This document shows positions 1 through 8,697 of a DNA stretch of 64,000 nt, in pieces; position 1 is the stretch's first letter, and each line of letters starts with the position of its first letter. A model generated the notes under the pieces. It worked only from the letters and a program-made list of their open reading frames with translations, searched no databases and had not been told where the DNA came from. The translations under genes were made by a program, and so were the position numbers. Source of the stretch: UBA961 sp049426725 (lineage in GTDB: Bacteria; Bacteroidota; Ignavibacteria; Kapaibacteriales; UBA961); the NCBI GenBank assembly GCA_049426725.1, contig JBMSYN010000011.1, positions 25,615 through 89,614 of the forward strand, read 5' to 3'.

Positions 1-769
1 CTTCCAATGCTGAAAAACCTAATTCAATCAAATCCATAAAGGGAATTGCCCAAGAAAAGATCGATTGAAAAAATACTGCCATGATGAAGAGAAATGATAC
101 AATGCCACCAATTGGATGCAAGAGAATTGAATCCAATCTTTGGGTTATTCTATCAGATTCATGCATCCGTATGATGGAATCAGAAATATTCTGCACCCAA
201 TGAACGCGATCACGAATTTCATTGAATTGCGGTGGAGGAGTGGGAAGTGTCTCGAAATGATCATTGAGTATAGTTTCTTTCAATGTTTCTACGCCTATTC
301 CTTTATGCCCAACAATTGGCACAACGGTGAGGCCTGTCAATCGTTCAAGAGCAATGTCATCAATTACTCCGGACCTTGCTTTTACGCCATCTATCATCGT
401 GAGTGCAATGATCATCGGAACGCCAAGTTCCGCGATTTGCGAATAGAGATATAAACTTTTGTCGATATTGGTTGCATCCATTACAAAAACGATTCCATCC
501 GGTTTGGGAATTGATGGAATGTGATTCTTGAGTGCTTTGAGTGTGAGTTCTTCATCAATGGATGTTGGAATTAAACTATAACAACCCGGTAAATCGATGA
601 TTGACACTTGAGTTGTCTCAGTTTTGATGATGCCAAGGGATGGTTCAATCGTGATTCCCGGAAAATTCCCCACTTTCTTTCTCATGCCGGTCAAAACATT
701 AAACAGTGTGGTTTTGCCGGAATTAGGTGTGCCAACAAATGCGATATATGATATTTGTTGTTGAGACAT
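1..769 (-). CDS. feoB: Ferrous iron transport protein B, N-terminal part (cut by window edge)
   Basis: This is the N-terminal 256 codons of FeoB, the inner-membrane Fe(II) transporter with a cytosolic G domain; the rest lies beyond base 1. I read it directly on the minus strand from the ATG at 769. The G1 loop GTPNSGKT is at residues 13-20, the G2 region NFPGIT ends at Thr40, and the G3 motif DLPG is at 59-62. The G4 position reads TMID (124-127), where FeoB normally has NxxD. A helical stretch follows, and a hydrophobic segment starts near residue 225, where the membrane domain should begin. The ATG follows the feoA stop with no spacer (TAAATG), so the two are translationally coupled. The identification is firm; only the G4 residue is odd. 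Confidence 0.95.
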   Translation of the reverse strand, partial: MSQQQISYIAFVGTPNSGKTTLFNVLTGMRKKVGNFPGITIEPSLGIIKTETTQVSIIDLPGCYSLIPTSIDEELTLKALKNHIPSIPKPDGIVFVMDATNIDKSLYLYSQIAELGVPMIIALTMIDGVKARSGVIDDIALERLTGLTVVPIVGHKGIGVETLKETILNDHFETLPTPPPQFNEIRDRVHWVQNISDSIIRMHESDRITQRLDSILLHPIGGIVSFLFIMAVFFQSIFSWAIPFMDLIELGFSALE

Positions 770-1009
770 TTATGAGAACTGGTGAATATGAATGCTAACT
801 GAAGAATCAGGTCTGAATGCAATGCGTGTTTGCCCGAATGAAATTTCCACCGGACCACCGAATGGTGCTCTTCTAAGTAATGTGAATGTTGTTCCGGGAA
901 GAAATCCCAATTCATTCAATCGGCGAATGAAATCTTCATTTCCTTCAAGTGAAGTGACGATCGCTTTGGAACCTATGGGCATTGTTCGGAGTGTGTCGCT
1001 CATCATCAT
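770..1009 (-). CDS. feoA: Ferrous iron transport protein A (FeoA, SH3-like domain)
   Basis: A 79-residue FeoA-domain protein, the small cytosolic partner thought to support FeoB. The sequence follows the family pattern: an N-terminal stretch on setting or releasing conformation, then LNELGFLPGTTFTLLRRAPFGGPVEI and a C-terminal strand with R-I-A-F-R. The length is normal for a one-domain FeoA. Its start overlaps the end of the upstream oxidoreductase gene by 4 bases, and its stop abuts the feoB start. It could also start at the second or third Met, since three consecutive Met codons open the frame. No Fur-type operator is apparent because the gene sits inside a longer operon. Confidence 0.92.
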   Translation of the reverse strand: MMMSDTLRTMPIGSKAIVTSLEGNEDFIRRLNELGFLPGTTFTLLRRAPFGGPVEISFGQTRIAFRPDSSVSIHIHQFS

Positions 1010-2010
1010 GCCTTTTGACCATGATGCAATACAATCTTGCCAAATTGCTGGCCTTTATCCATGTGAGAAAATGCAATTGCCGCATCATCAATGGAGTGGA
1101 TGCTGTCAATACAAGGAGTGATGCGATGATGATCGCAAAAATGCAGCATCATTTCAAATTCTGAATCGCTACCCATCGTACTGCCGGAAATGGTGATTTG
1201 TTTCCAAAACAAACGATGTATCGCAAGATTTGGAACATTCCCTTGAGTTGCTCCATAAAACACCAAGCGTCCTCCTGCTTTGAGAAGTCCGGTCAATTGA
1301 TTCCATTGCGCGCCGCCCGCTGAATCAATGATGCAATCAAAACCTTGCGGCACTTGTGATTGTAATTGTTTTTCCCATCCCTCTTCCGAATAGAGCGCGC
1401 CACCTTTGGCTCCAAGTTCTATTGCTTTATGAATTTTTGTTTCACTACCTGATGTGCAATACACTTCTGCGCCTGCGGCAATAGCGAATTGCATAGCCAT
1501 TAGTGCAACACCGCCACCAATACCTGTGATGAGAATTGATTGACCCGATTGTATGAATCCTTTGGTGAAGACAGCACGATAGGCAGTCAATCCCGCAAGC
1601 GGCAATGCTGAAGCTTGTTCAAAAGTGAGATGTTCGGGAATGGGATGTACTCTATGCGCAGGAACTGAAATCATTTCAGCCATCGTGCCTTGAGATGGCA
1701 TACCCAAAATCTCATAATTGGAAGATTGTATCGATGCGTGATCTCCCCAATTGATATTGGGATTTATTAAAACTCTACTTCCAATTGGTGCATGTTTTGA
1801 TGATGATGCAATCACGATTCCAGCGCCATCGGAGCCAGGTATGACAGGATATTGAATATTGGCATAGAGTCCTTTGTTGATCCATACATCACGATGATTG
1901 AGCGCACTCGCTTGGACTGCAATAAGGATCTCGTCAGCTTTGGATTGAGGCGCGGGGATATCATCTACTGTTATAGAAGAATCCTTTGAGGTCAGGATGA
2001 CGGCTTTCAT
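1006..2010 (-). CDS. MDR-superfamily NAD(P)H-dependent oxidoreductase (quinone oxidoreductase/alcohol dehydrogenase-like)
   Basis: A 334-residue medium-chain dehydrogenase/reductase. An N-terminal GroES-like domain contains the ALNHRDVW segment and PGSDGAG. The Rossmann half follows with GIGGGVALMAMQFA (around residue 162) and later the SAGGAQW and GGRLVFYGA strands. The catalytic zinc ligands of classic alcohol dehydrogenases are not evident (NHRD replaces the usual Cys region), so a zinc-free reductase is more likely than an alcohol dehydrogenase. The substrate cannot be told from sequence. The ATG overlaps the stop of the preceding membrane-protein gene by one base (TAATG), and the end overlaps feoA by 4 bases, so it belongs to the gcvP-feoB operon. 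Confidence 0.85.
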   Translation of the reverse strand: MKAVILTSKDSSITVDDIPAPQSKADEILIAVQASALNHRDVWINKGLYANIQYPVIPGSDGAGIVIASSSKHAPIGSRVLINPNINWGDHASIQSSNYEILGMPSQGTMAEMISVPAHRVHPIPEHLTFEQASALPLAGLTAYRAVFTKGFIQSGQSILITGIGGGVALMAMQFAIAAGAEVYCTSGSETKIHKAIELGAKGGALYSEEGWEKQLQSQVPQGFDCIIDSAGGAQWNQLTGLLKAGGRLVFYGATQGNVPNLAIHRLFWKQITISGSTMGSDSEFEMMLHFCDHHRITPCIDSIHSIDDAAIAFSHMDKGQQFGKIVLHHGQKA

Positions 2011-2411
2011 TATTCCTCTGTTCCTACTGTGGAAGGTCCTCGCAAATATTCTGTCACATGCTTTGAGAACATGATCAATACACCAACATGCAGAAGAGCA
2101 ATATTGAATGCAAGGAGCATGAGATGTTCGAGATCAAGTGTATTATAAGGAAAAAACACAAGGGCTAGACCTGCGGGAGCAGAGAGCAAAAATCCATAAC
2201 TGAATCGCACATTGTGATATTTCTTTATATCAAGCAGATAAAAATGTATTGCAGAAAGAATCACGAGTGCGATGCTTTGCACAGATGGTAATTGTCCGGC
2301 CAATGTCGTAATCAATGCCTTTGTACCGGCAAAAATAATTGTCATTGCAAAACCGGTAATGAGTATGAGTCTACCTTTCAATCCCATTGATTCATCACTC
2401 CGATTGATCAA
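2010..2411 (-). CDS. Small integral membrane protein, unknown function
   Basis: A 133-residue protein with about four hydrophobic segments (roughly residues 12-33, 42-60, 70-90 and 95-118) separated by short polar loops such as LDIKKYHN. I do not recognise a family. The frame is supported by its coupling: it overlaps the end of gcvP by 4 bases (ATGA) and shares one base with the start of the oxidoreductase gene. An alternative start is Met9. The location suggests co-expression with gcvP and feoAB, but nothing in the protein points to glycine or iron metabolism. Confidence 0.75.
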   Translation of the reverse strand: MINRSDESMGLKGRLILITGFAMTIIFAGTKALITTLAGQLPSVQSIALVILSAIHFYLLDIKKYHNVRFSYGFLLSAPAGLALVFFPYNTLDLEHLMLLAFNIALLHVGVLIMFSKHVTEYLRGPSTVGTEE

Positions 2412-5290
2412 GCTTGTTCATACGCTTCCATGGGAGGACATGAACAAATAAGGGTTCTGTCTCCATGGGTATTGTTGACGCGACCAATACTTGGCCAGAA
2501 TTTTTTTTCTTTCACAAATGGAAGTGGATATGCCGCTTGCATTCTTGAATATGGTTTATCCCATGCATCTTGCATGATCACATGTGCGGTATGGGGTGCA
2601 TTCTTCAAGAGATTATTGTCTTTGGGCATATTGCCTTGTTCGATTTCAGCAATCTCTTTGCGAATCGCAATCATAGCATCACAAAATCTATCTAATTCAG
2701 CAAGCGGTTCACTTTCCGTTGGTTCAATCATCATCGTGCCGGGCACCGGGAATGATACAGTTGGAGCATGGAAGCCATAATCCATTAAACGCTTTGCAAT
2801 ATCTTCAACTTCAATATTTGCACTTTGTTTGAACTGTCTCATATCAATAATCATCTCATGCGCCACTTTTCCTTTTGATCCAACATACAATGTTGGATAA
2901 TGAGCATCCAATCGTGCTTTGATATAATTTGCATTCAAGATCGCAATCTTGGTTGCTTGGGTCAAGCCTTTGCCTCCCATCATTGCAATATATGCCCATG
3001 AGATAAGCAAGATGGACGCACTGCCCCATGGTGCAGCGGAAACTGCAGTGATAGCTTGTTCGCCGCCTGTTTTGATTAATGTATGTCCGGGAAGAAATGG
3101 AGCAAGATGTGCTTTCACTCCGATCGGTCCCATACCAGGCCCGCCTCCGCCATGCGGAATGCAGAATGTTTTGTGCAAATTCAAATGACAAACATCTGCT
3201 CCAATATTATTGGGAGATGTTAATCCAACTTGCGCATTCATGTTTGCTCCATCCATATATACTTGTCCGCCATGTGCATGAATGATATCGCAAATCTTTT
3301 TAATGGCTTCTTCAAATACTCCATGCGTCGATGGATATGTCACCATCAAAGCAGCGAGATTGTCTTTATTCGCAAGTGCTTTTTCTTTCAAATCAATAAG
3401 ATCGATATTTCCTTGTTCATCGCATTTCACGACAATTACTTTCATTCCTGCCATTACTGCACTTGCAGGATTTGTGCCATGGGCTGATGATGGAATGAGT
3501 GCAATATTGCGATGATGATCACCACGACTTTTATGATAAGCACGAATCACCATTAATCCTGCATATTCACCCTGTGCGCCTGCATTGGGTTGCAATGACA
3601 TTGCATCAAATCCGGTGATTTCACATAGCCATTGTTCAAGAGTAGAAAAAATCTCGGTATATCCTTTTGCTTGATCAATCGGTGCAAATGGATGCATATC
3701 ACCAAATTCCGGCCATGTGACAGGAATCATCTCGGTGGTGGCATTCAGTTTCATTGTGCATGAACCAAGCGGAATCATGGAATGTACCATCGACAAATCT
3801 TTATTCTCGAGTGATTTCATATAACGAAGCAAATCATGCTCGGAATGATATTTGTTGAAGACCGGATGCGTGAGATATGATGTCGATCTATGTAATGATT
3901 GTGGGATTGCATCAAGTGCACCTGATGACCAAGCATCAAGTGAAGGTGCTGCAATATGTTTTGCATTTGCCGCAATGCCAATCAAATGTTGAATGTCTTC
4001 AATGGTAGTTGTTTCATCACATGATATACTAATTCCATTCGATAGTATGTTTACATTCACATCTTTACATGCCGCCAAGAATTGCATCTGCACTTCTGGC
4101 TCCATATCAATGGTAAGTGTATCGAAGTATGATGTTGACTGTAATGAATAGCCCAAAGACATAAGCGCTTCGGCGAGAAGAACTGTCATTGCATGAACTC
4201 TCTTTGCTATAGCTTTCAGCCCTTCAGGACCATGATAGACTGCATACATTGCTGAAATATTAGCAAGCAATGCTTGTGCTGTACAAATATTGCTTGTGGC
4301 TTTATCGCGCTTGATATGCTGTTCACGAGTTTGCAATGCCATGCGAAGTGCAACGCTACCTTGCGCATCAATCGATACACCAATGATGCGACCGGGTATT
4401 TGTCTTTTATATTCTTCTTTTGTTGCAAAGAATGCAGCATGAGGTCCGCCATATCCCATCGGAACGCCGAATCGTTGTGCTGAACCAAATACGATATCCG
4501 CACCAAATTCACCCGGAGGGACTAGAAGCGTGAGTGAAAGCAAATCAGTAGCGCATGCCACCAAAGCACCCAATTCATGGGCTTTGGAACAGATGTCCGT
4601 GAGATTTGAAATCGAGCCATTTGAGGCAGGATATTGTAAGACAATTCCGAATATGGAACCATCTGTTGGCATATCATTAACATCACCAATGATGATGTTG
4701 ATCCCAAGTGGTTCGGATCTTGTTTTGAGTAGGTCAATCGTTTGTGTAAAGCAATGATTGGATACGAACAATGTATTCGCATTTGATTCAATTGCTTTTT
4801 TGGTCTTGGCAGCATGCATCAAATGCATGGATTCAGCAGCTGCAGTTGCTTCATCCAATAATGAAGCATTTGCGATTTCCATGCCGGTGAGATCAATCAC
4901 CATTGTTTGAAAATTCAATAAAGATTCCAATCTGCCTTGTGCGATTTCAGCTTGATAGGGAGTATACTGGGTATACCAACCCGGATTCTCGAGAATATTC
5001 CGAAGAATGACTGTTGGTGTTATGGTTCCATAATATCCGCTTCCGATGAAAGACTTTTTTCTTGTATTGGCTGATGCGATTTCCTTCAGTTTCGCCAATA
5101 CTTGTTGTTCAGTCATGGGAGCAGGAAGATTTAGTTCTCCGGATAATCGAATAGAACTTGGAACCGTATTGTCAATCAATTCATCGATGCTTTTCGCACC
5201 AATTGTATCCAGCATGAATTGAATATCATGCGCGCGAGGAGCAATGTGGCGATCCTCAAATCTGTCAAGATGAAGCAGAGCTTGATTCAT
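2408..5290 (-). CDS. gcvP: Glycine dehydrogenase (decarboxylating), P-protein, single-chain type
   Basis: A full-length 960-residue P-protein of the glycine cleavage system. It decarboxylates glycine on pyridoxal phosphate and passes the aminomethyl group to the lipoyl H-protein. Both halves are present: the N-terminal half has RHIAPRAHDIQFML and SFIGSGYYGT, the C-terminal half has PLGSCTMKLNA. The PLP lysine is Lys707 in NLHKTFCIPHGGGGPGMG. It is the fused form rather than the GcvPA/GcvPB pair. It is the first gene of a five-gene minus-strand run. The other glycine cleavage genes (gcvT, gcvH) are not in the window, and no glycine riboswitch is evident in the roughly 120 bases upstream. Confidence 0.98.
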   Translation of the reverse strand: MNQALLHLDRFEDRHIAPRAHDIQFMLDTIGAKSIDELIDNTVPSSIRLSGELNLPAPMTEQQVLAKLKEIASANTRKKSFIGSGYYGTITPTVILRNILENPGWYTQYTPYQAEIAQGRLESLLNFQTMVIDLTGMEIANASLLDEATAAAESMHLMHAAKTKKAIESNANTLFVSNHCFTQTIDLLKTRSEPLGINIIIGDVNDMPTDGSIFGIVLQYPASNGSISNLTDICSKAHELGALVACATDLLSLTLLVPPGEFGADIVFGSAQRFGVPMGYGGPHAAFFATKEEYKRQIPGRIIGVSIDAQGSVALRMALQTREQHIKRDKATSNICTAQALLANISAMYAVYHGPEGLKAIAKRVHAMTVLLAEALMSLGYSLQSTSYFDTLTIDMEPEVQMQFLAACKDVNVNILSNGISISCDETTTIEDIQHLIGIAANAKHIAAPSLDAWSSGALDAIPQSLHRSTSYLTHPVFNKYHSEHDLLRYMKSLENKDLSMVHSMIPLGSCTMKLNATTEMIPVTWPEFGDMHPFAPIDQAKGYTEIFSTLEQWLCEITGFDAMSLQPNAGAQGEYAGLMVIRAYHKSRGDHHRNIALIPSSAHGTNPASAVMAGMKVIVVKCDEQGNIDLIDLKEKALANKDNLAALMVTYPSTHGVFEEAIKKICDIIHAHGGQVYMDGANMNAQVGLTSPNNIGADVCHLNLHKTFCIPHGGGGPGMGPIGVKAHLAPFLPGHTLIKTGGEQAITAVSAAPWGSASILLISWAYIAMMGGKGLTQATKIAILNANYIKARLDAHYPTLYVGSKGKVAHEMIIDMRQFKQSANIEVEDIAKRLMDYGFHAPTVSFPVPGTMMIEPTESEPLAELDRFCDAMIAIRKEIAEIEQGNMPKDNNLLKNAPHTAHVIMQDAWDKPYSRMQAAYPLPFVKEKKFWPSIGRVNNTHGDRTLICSCPPMEAYEQA

Positions 5291-5361
5291 GTGTATTTCT
5301 GTGGTTGTTGAGTAGTGTTGTAGATGATATGAAACACAAAAATACGCATGATAAGTTCAAC

Positions 5362-5386
5362 AAAAAAGCCGTCCATTGGACGGCTT
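5362..5386 (-). terminator. Intrinsic terminator after the DUF1800-DUF1501 operon
   Basis: A perfect 8-bp stem (AGCCGTCC/GGACGGCT, 3-base loop) is followed on the minus strand by six T. It lies 26 bases past the stop of the DUF1501 gene and before gcvP, so it separates the two minus-strand transcripts. Confidence 0.85.
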
Positions 5387-5411
5387 GTATTGCGGGCTGA
5401 CTTTTTTTGGT

Positions 5412-6950
5412 TTAATGCTGCACAATCATGGTTTGTGTCAATTCTTTGCCGCCATAAGACAGCGTATAGAGGTACATTCCGGATGGAAGCGATTTGGTCT
5501 CGATTTCAATTTTTTCCATGCCCGGTAAAATGCGATGTTCAGCAATCAAGCGACCTTCGGGTGTATAAATGCCCAATATGCCCTCTGAACCGGATAGTAT
5601 ACCGCCAATGGGTATGGATGTCAACTCATCAGCCGGACTTGGATAATGCATGCCCAAGCTGACAGTTCCTGATAATTCTTCAGAAACAGATGTGGATAAC
5701 TTTTTGAAAATTGGTAACTGTTGGAATGATCTTGGCAAAGCCGAAGGCACATACATATGTTCACCGGCACCATACCATTGTCCGAGTAGCGAGGCATATA
5801 CCTGACGAAAATCATGTTCCATTGGAATATTGCCGGGACCTTGCAATGCATTGAGATTTGGATCTGAGCCAATAAAACCTCCATTGACTCCGGAGCCAAT
5901 CACAAAGAGTGGTGCTGCTGAACCATGATCGGTACCTGAACCATTCGAATTGGCTCTTCTTCCGAACTCGCTGATTGTCATCATGCATACACGTTTATCC
6001 AATCCAAATGCCTCCATATCTCTTTGAAAGGCAAGAACTGCATCAGAAAAGAGCTTGTGCAGATTTGCATGTTGTGTCAATTGATTGGAATGTGTGTCAT
6101 ATCCACCGACATTCACGATATACATTTGTGTTTTCAATCCACCTGCTATAATGCGAGCAATACCCGACAAACCCTGTGCAAGCGGATTATTGGCGGGATA
6201 AGTCACCATGTTTTTGGTTTGTTTTGAACCTGCTTCAATGATGCGTGTCGAGAAAATATTTGTTTGTTTGATTACTTCCCTCACATAAGCTTCTTCGATT
6301 CCCACATGTGTTGTTGGTATGCCTTGTTCATCAGGTTGATCCGGCACATAATTCAAATTGCCAATGGCAATGCCCATATTGTTTTTTTTGCCAATCAATG
6401 TTGAGCTGAGGAATGTACCCAATTCAATCGCAAAAGGATCGCTTGGCAAAACATCCGGATAATCGGGATATAATTCTTCAAGAAATTTTGCATACCATCC
6501 ACTATTGTCAAAGACATCTGCATCAGTACCAGATAGCCAAATGTCTGTGGAACGAAAATGCGAGAAATTCTGATTTGGATATCCCACATTTTGAATGATT
6601 GATACTTTCTCTTCATCATAGAGCGTTTTCAATCCGGCAAGTGATGGATGCAATCCCATTGTGGAATTTCCATTGAGTTGTAATGCCTCGGTGTCTTTGA
6701 TAAAAAGAGAACCATCGGTGCGGAGTTTGTAATATTCTGCATTTGTATATGGTACAACTGTATTCAATCCATCATTCCCACCTGCAAGGCGAATGATGAC
6801 TGTTATGACATCATTGTTGACGCCGGCAAGTTTCATGAATTCAGATCCCGGTGGAGCTTGTGCAAATGCGCGCAAGCGAGGAAATCCAAGAGAGACGGGA
6901 AGTATCATTCCCGTGGCAGCAAGTTGTTGGATAAAGGTTCTGCGTTTCAT
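5412..6950 (-). CDS. DUF1501 family secreted protein with Tat-like signal and T9SS C-terminal sorting domain
   Basis: A 512-residue protein of the DUF1501 (sulfatase-like fold) family. The N-terminus MKRRTFIQQLAATGM followed by a hydrophobic stretch ending in FAQA resembles a twin-arginine signal peptide. The DUF1501 core carries VTVIIRLAGGNDGLNTVVP, NFSHFRSTDIW, NVGGYDTHSNQ and the MTISEFGRR region. The last about 85 residues look like a type A T9SS sorting domain: LGMHYPSPADE, a GxLGIYTPEGR strand and the closing SGMYLYTLSYGGKELTQTM. It is predicted to be exported and then displayed or released by type IX secretion. It lies 16 bases after the DUF1800 gene, its usual partner. The biochemical role of the pair is not established. 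Confidence 0.88.
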   Translation of the reverse strand: MKRRTFIQQLAATGMILPVSLGFPRLRAFAQAPPGSEFMKLAGVNNDVITVIIRLAGGNDGLNTVVPYTNAEYYKLRTDGSLFIKDTEALQLNGNSTMGLHPSLAGLKTLYDEEKVSIIQNVGYPNQNFSHFRSTDIWLSGTDADVFDNSGWYAKFLEELYPDYPDVLPSDPFAIELGTFLSSTLIGKKNNMGIAIGNLNYVPDQPDEQGIPTTHVGIEEAYVREVIKQTNIFSTRIIEAGSKQTKNMVTYPANNPLAQGLSGIARIIAGGLKTQMYIVNVGGYDTHSNQLTQHANLHKLFSDAVLAFQRDMEAFGLDKRVCMMTISEFGRRANSNGSGTDHGSAAPLFVIGSGVNGGFIGSDPNLNALQGPGNIPMEHDFRQVYASLLGQWYGAGEHMYVPSALPRSFQQLPIFKKLSTSVSEELSGTVSLGMHYPSPADELTSIPIGGILSGSEGILGIYTPEGRLIAEHRILPGMEKIEIETKSLPSGMYLYTLSYGGKELTQTMIVQH

Positions 6951-6966
6951 GATGTACTCTCAATAA

Positions 6967-8628
6967 TCAATGCAATTGATGCATGGGTTGAACAACCAAC
7001 ATGCGTAAGAGATTTTTTATGCGATCCATCGCTTTGAAAGCAGGATCATCAATATTCCATTCATACGTTTTTGCGCCCATGAGCAAAGAATCCAAATATT
7101 CCATGTATTCTTTTTCCGTTGGTTTTCTGTTGAGCATGAAGAGTGTAATGTCCATGCACAATTCTTCAGGATCACTCGGATTCGGAAAAGACTTTGCAAA
7201 TGACAAGGCATTGAAAAGATAGAATTGTGTTTGTTTGCCATTATCACGAATGATGATTTTACCATCAATCACATCCAGCATGAATTTATGTCGTAGTGAT
7301 ACTGTTGAAGTGCTCACCCAGGTTCTTCCACCTGGCCAACCTTTCACATTTGGAGGGTTGAAGGGAGTTTCTCCGAGACTGGTCAATCTTGAGATGAGAT
7401 CCCTATTGGCGGTTGATACGATATCGAATCGAAAATCAGGAATGGATGAAATTCCCATCGAACGAATCGATCCTACGAGAAAATTCATTGGGCTTTTATA
7501 CATCGCGCCGATGTTTTCGGTGTCAAAGAAATGCGCACTGCGAAGAAGTGTCCGGAGAACAGGTGCAATCTCCCAATCTTTTCTGAAGATTGCTGACATC
7601 TCGTCAATCACAGTTCTATCGGGAATATCATAGACAAATGCTCGATATAATTTTTCGCAAATGAACCTGGAAATTTGCAGACTTCTCTGTTCAAACAATA
7701 TATCAATGATGTCCGTTGTTTTCCAATTTCCTGTTTTGCCAAGAAATGTTTTGCTACCTCCATCCCAGCGTGCCGTATAGAATATTCCTTTCAAGCCAAC
7801 ATAATATTTGATTGCGGGATCGGGTTTGCTACTCGGAGAAAGTGTCCAACCGCTAAGAGCTCTTGCGGCTTCTCTTATATCCTCTTCGGTATAATTGGAT
7901 TTATTGTCCCAATCTGTCGGACCACAAGTAAACAATTCCATGAGCTCGCGAGCATAATTCTCATTGATTTGCGTGACACGATTTGTTTTTTGATTGAGTC
8001 TGCCATCAAGATAAATCAGCATTGCAGGATCTATCGTGATGTCTTGTATCAATGTTTTGAAATTCCCCAAGCTATGTTTTCTCAATAATCCTTGTTGGAT
8101 GAAGATGAATTCTGCAAAATTGACGACATCAATTTCTGAAGTAAGTATCCCGGACCACATGGTCGTCAATGTTTCTTGAATACTCATTGGCGCGATCGAT
8201 ATATTCTTAGCTTGCCAACGAGAAATGAGTTCCCTGCGACGTATGGTTTCTTGTCCAAACTCAGGGTCTTTCAATCCAGGCACTGAGCTTTCGGGTCCAT
8301 CAGCAGGTATCGCTCTGACTTGTGGTTCGGAACTGCACCAAGGTTCTATTTCTTTTGAATTGATTGCATGGGGAGTAAAGAGTATCTCGAGTGTTTTGTC
8401 AATCCCCAATGCGAGAGCTTGCCGAATTTCTTTATCTGTTGGACCAATCATTGTTCGGCGAAGCAAATGTGCCGCTCTTTCATAATCCCAAGGTTGCTCA
8501 TTTGAAGGGACATATGGTTCCAAACCTGCGGTGACTCTCTTAAGGTGAGGTAAATGCGAATCCTGTCCCAACCCTTTGAATTGTTCCTCGGGCTTTGTTT
8601 TGAGGGTAAAAAAGTCTCTTCTTTTCAT
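6967..8628 (-). CDS. DUF1800 family protein, partner of DUF1501
   Basis: A 553-residue DUF1800 protein. Family features include AAHLLRRTMIGPTDKEIRQAL near the N-terminus, the NENYARELMELFTCGP block, a REAARALSGWTL segment and FNPPNVKGWPGGRTWVS in the C-terminal half. The N-terminus MKRRDFFTLKTK has a twin-arginine pair but no hydrophobic core after it, so it is not a normal signal peptide. The protein may be exported together with a partner or may stay inside. It is the first gene of a two-gene operon with the DUF1501 gene. Function is unknown; the pair is common in Bacteroidota and Planctomycetota. Confidence 0.9.
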   Translation of the reverse strand: MKRRDFFTLKTKPEEQFKGLGQDSHLPHLKRVTAGLEPYVPSNEQPWDYERAAHLLRRTMIGPTDKEIRQALALGIDKTLEILFTPHAINSKEIEPWCSSEPQVRAIPADGPESSVPGLKDPEFGQETIRRRELISRWQAKNISIAPMSIQETLTTMWSGILTSEIDVVNFAEFIFIQQGLLRKHSLGNFKTLIQDITIDPAMLIYLDGRLNQKTNRVTQINENYARELMELFTCGPTDWDNKSNYTEEDIREAARALSGWTLSPSSKPDPAIKYYVGLKGIFYTARWDGGSKTFLGKTGNWKTTDIIDILFEQRSLQISRFICEKLYRAFVYDIPDRTVIDEMSAIFRKDWEIAPVLRTLLRSAHFFDTENIGAMYKSPMNFLVGSIRSMGISSIPDFRFDIVSTANRDLISRLTSLGETPFNPPNVKGWPGGRTWVSTSTVSLRHKFMLDVIDGKIIIRDNGKQTQFYLFNALSFAKSFPNPSDPEELCMDITLFMLNRKPTEKEYMEYLDSLLMGAKTYEWNIDDPAFKAMDRIKNLLRMLVVQPMHQLH

Positions 8629-8697
8629 TTGTTTTTCCGTGAAGAAGAAATGACACTATGGATATGACAACTCTTTGAAAGGGAAGTTACAATAAAA

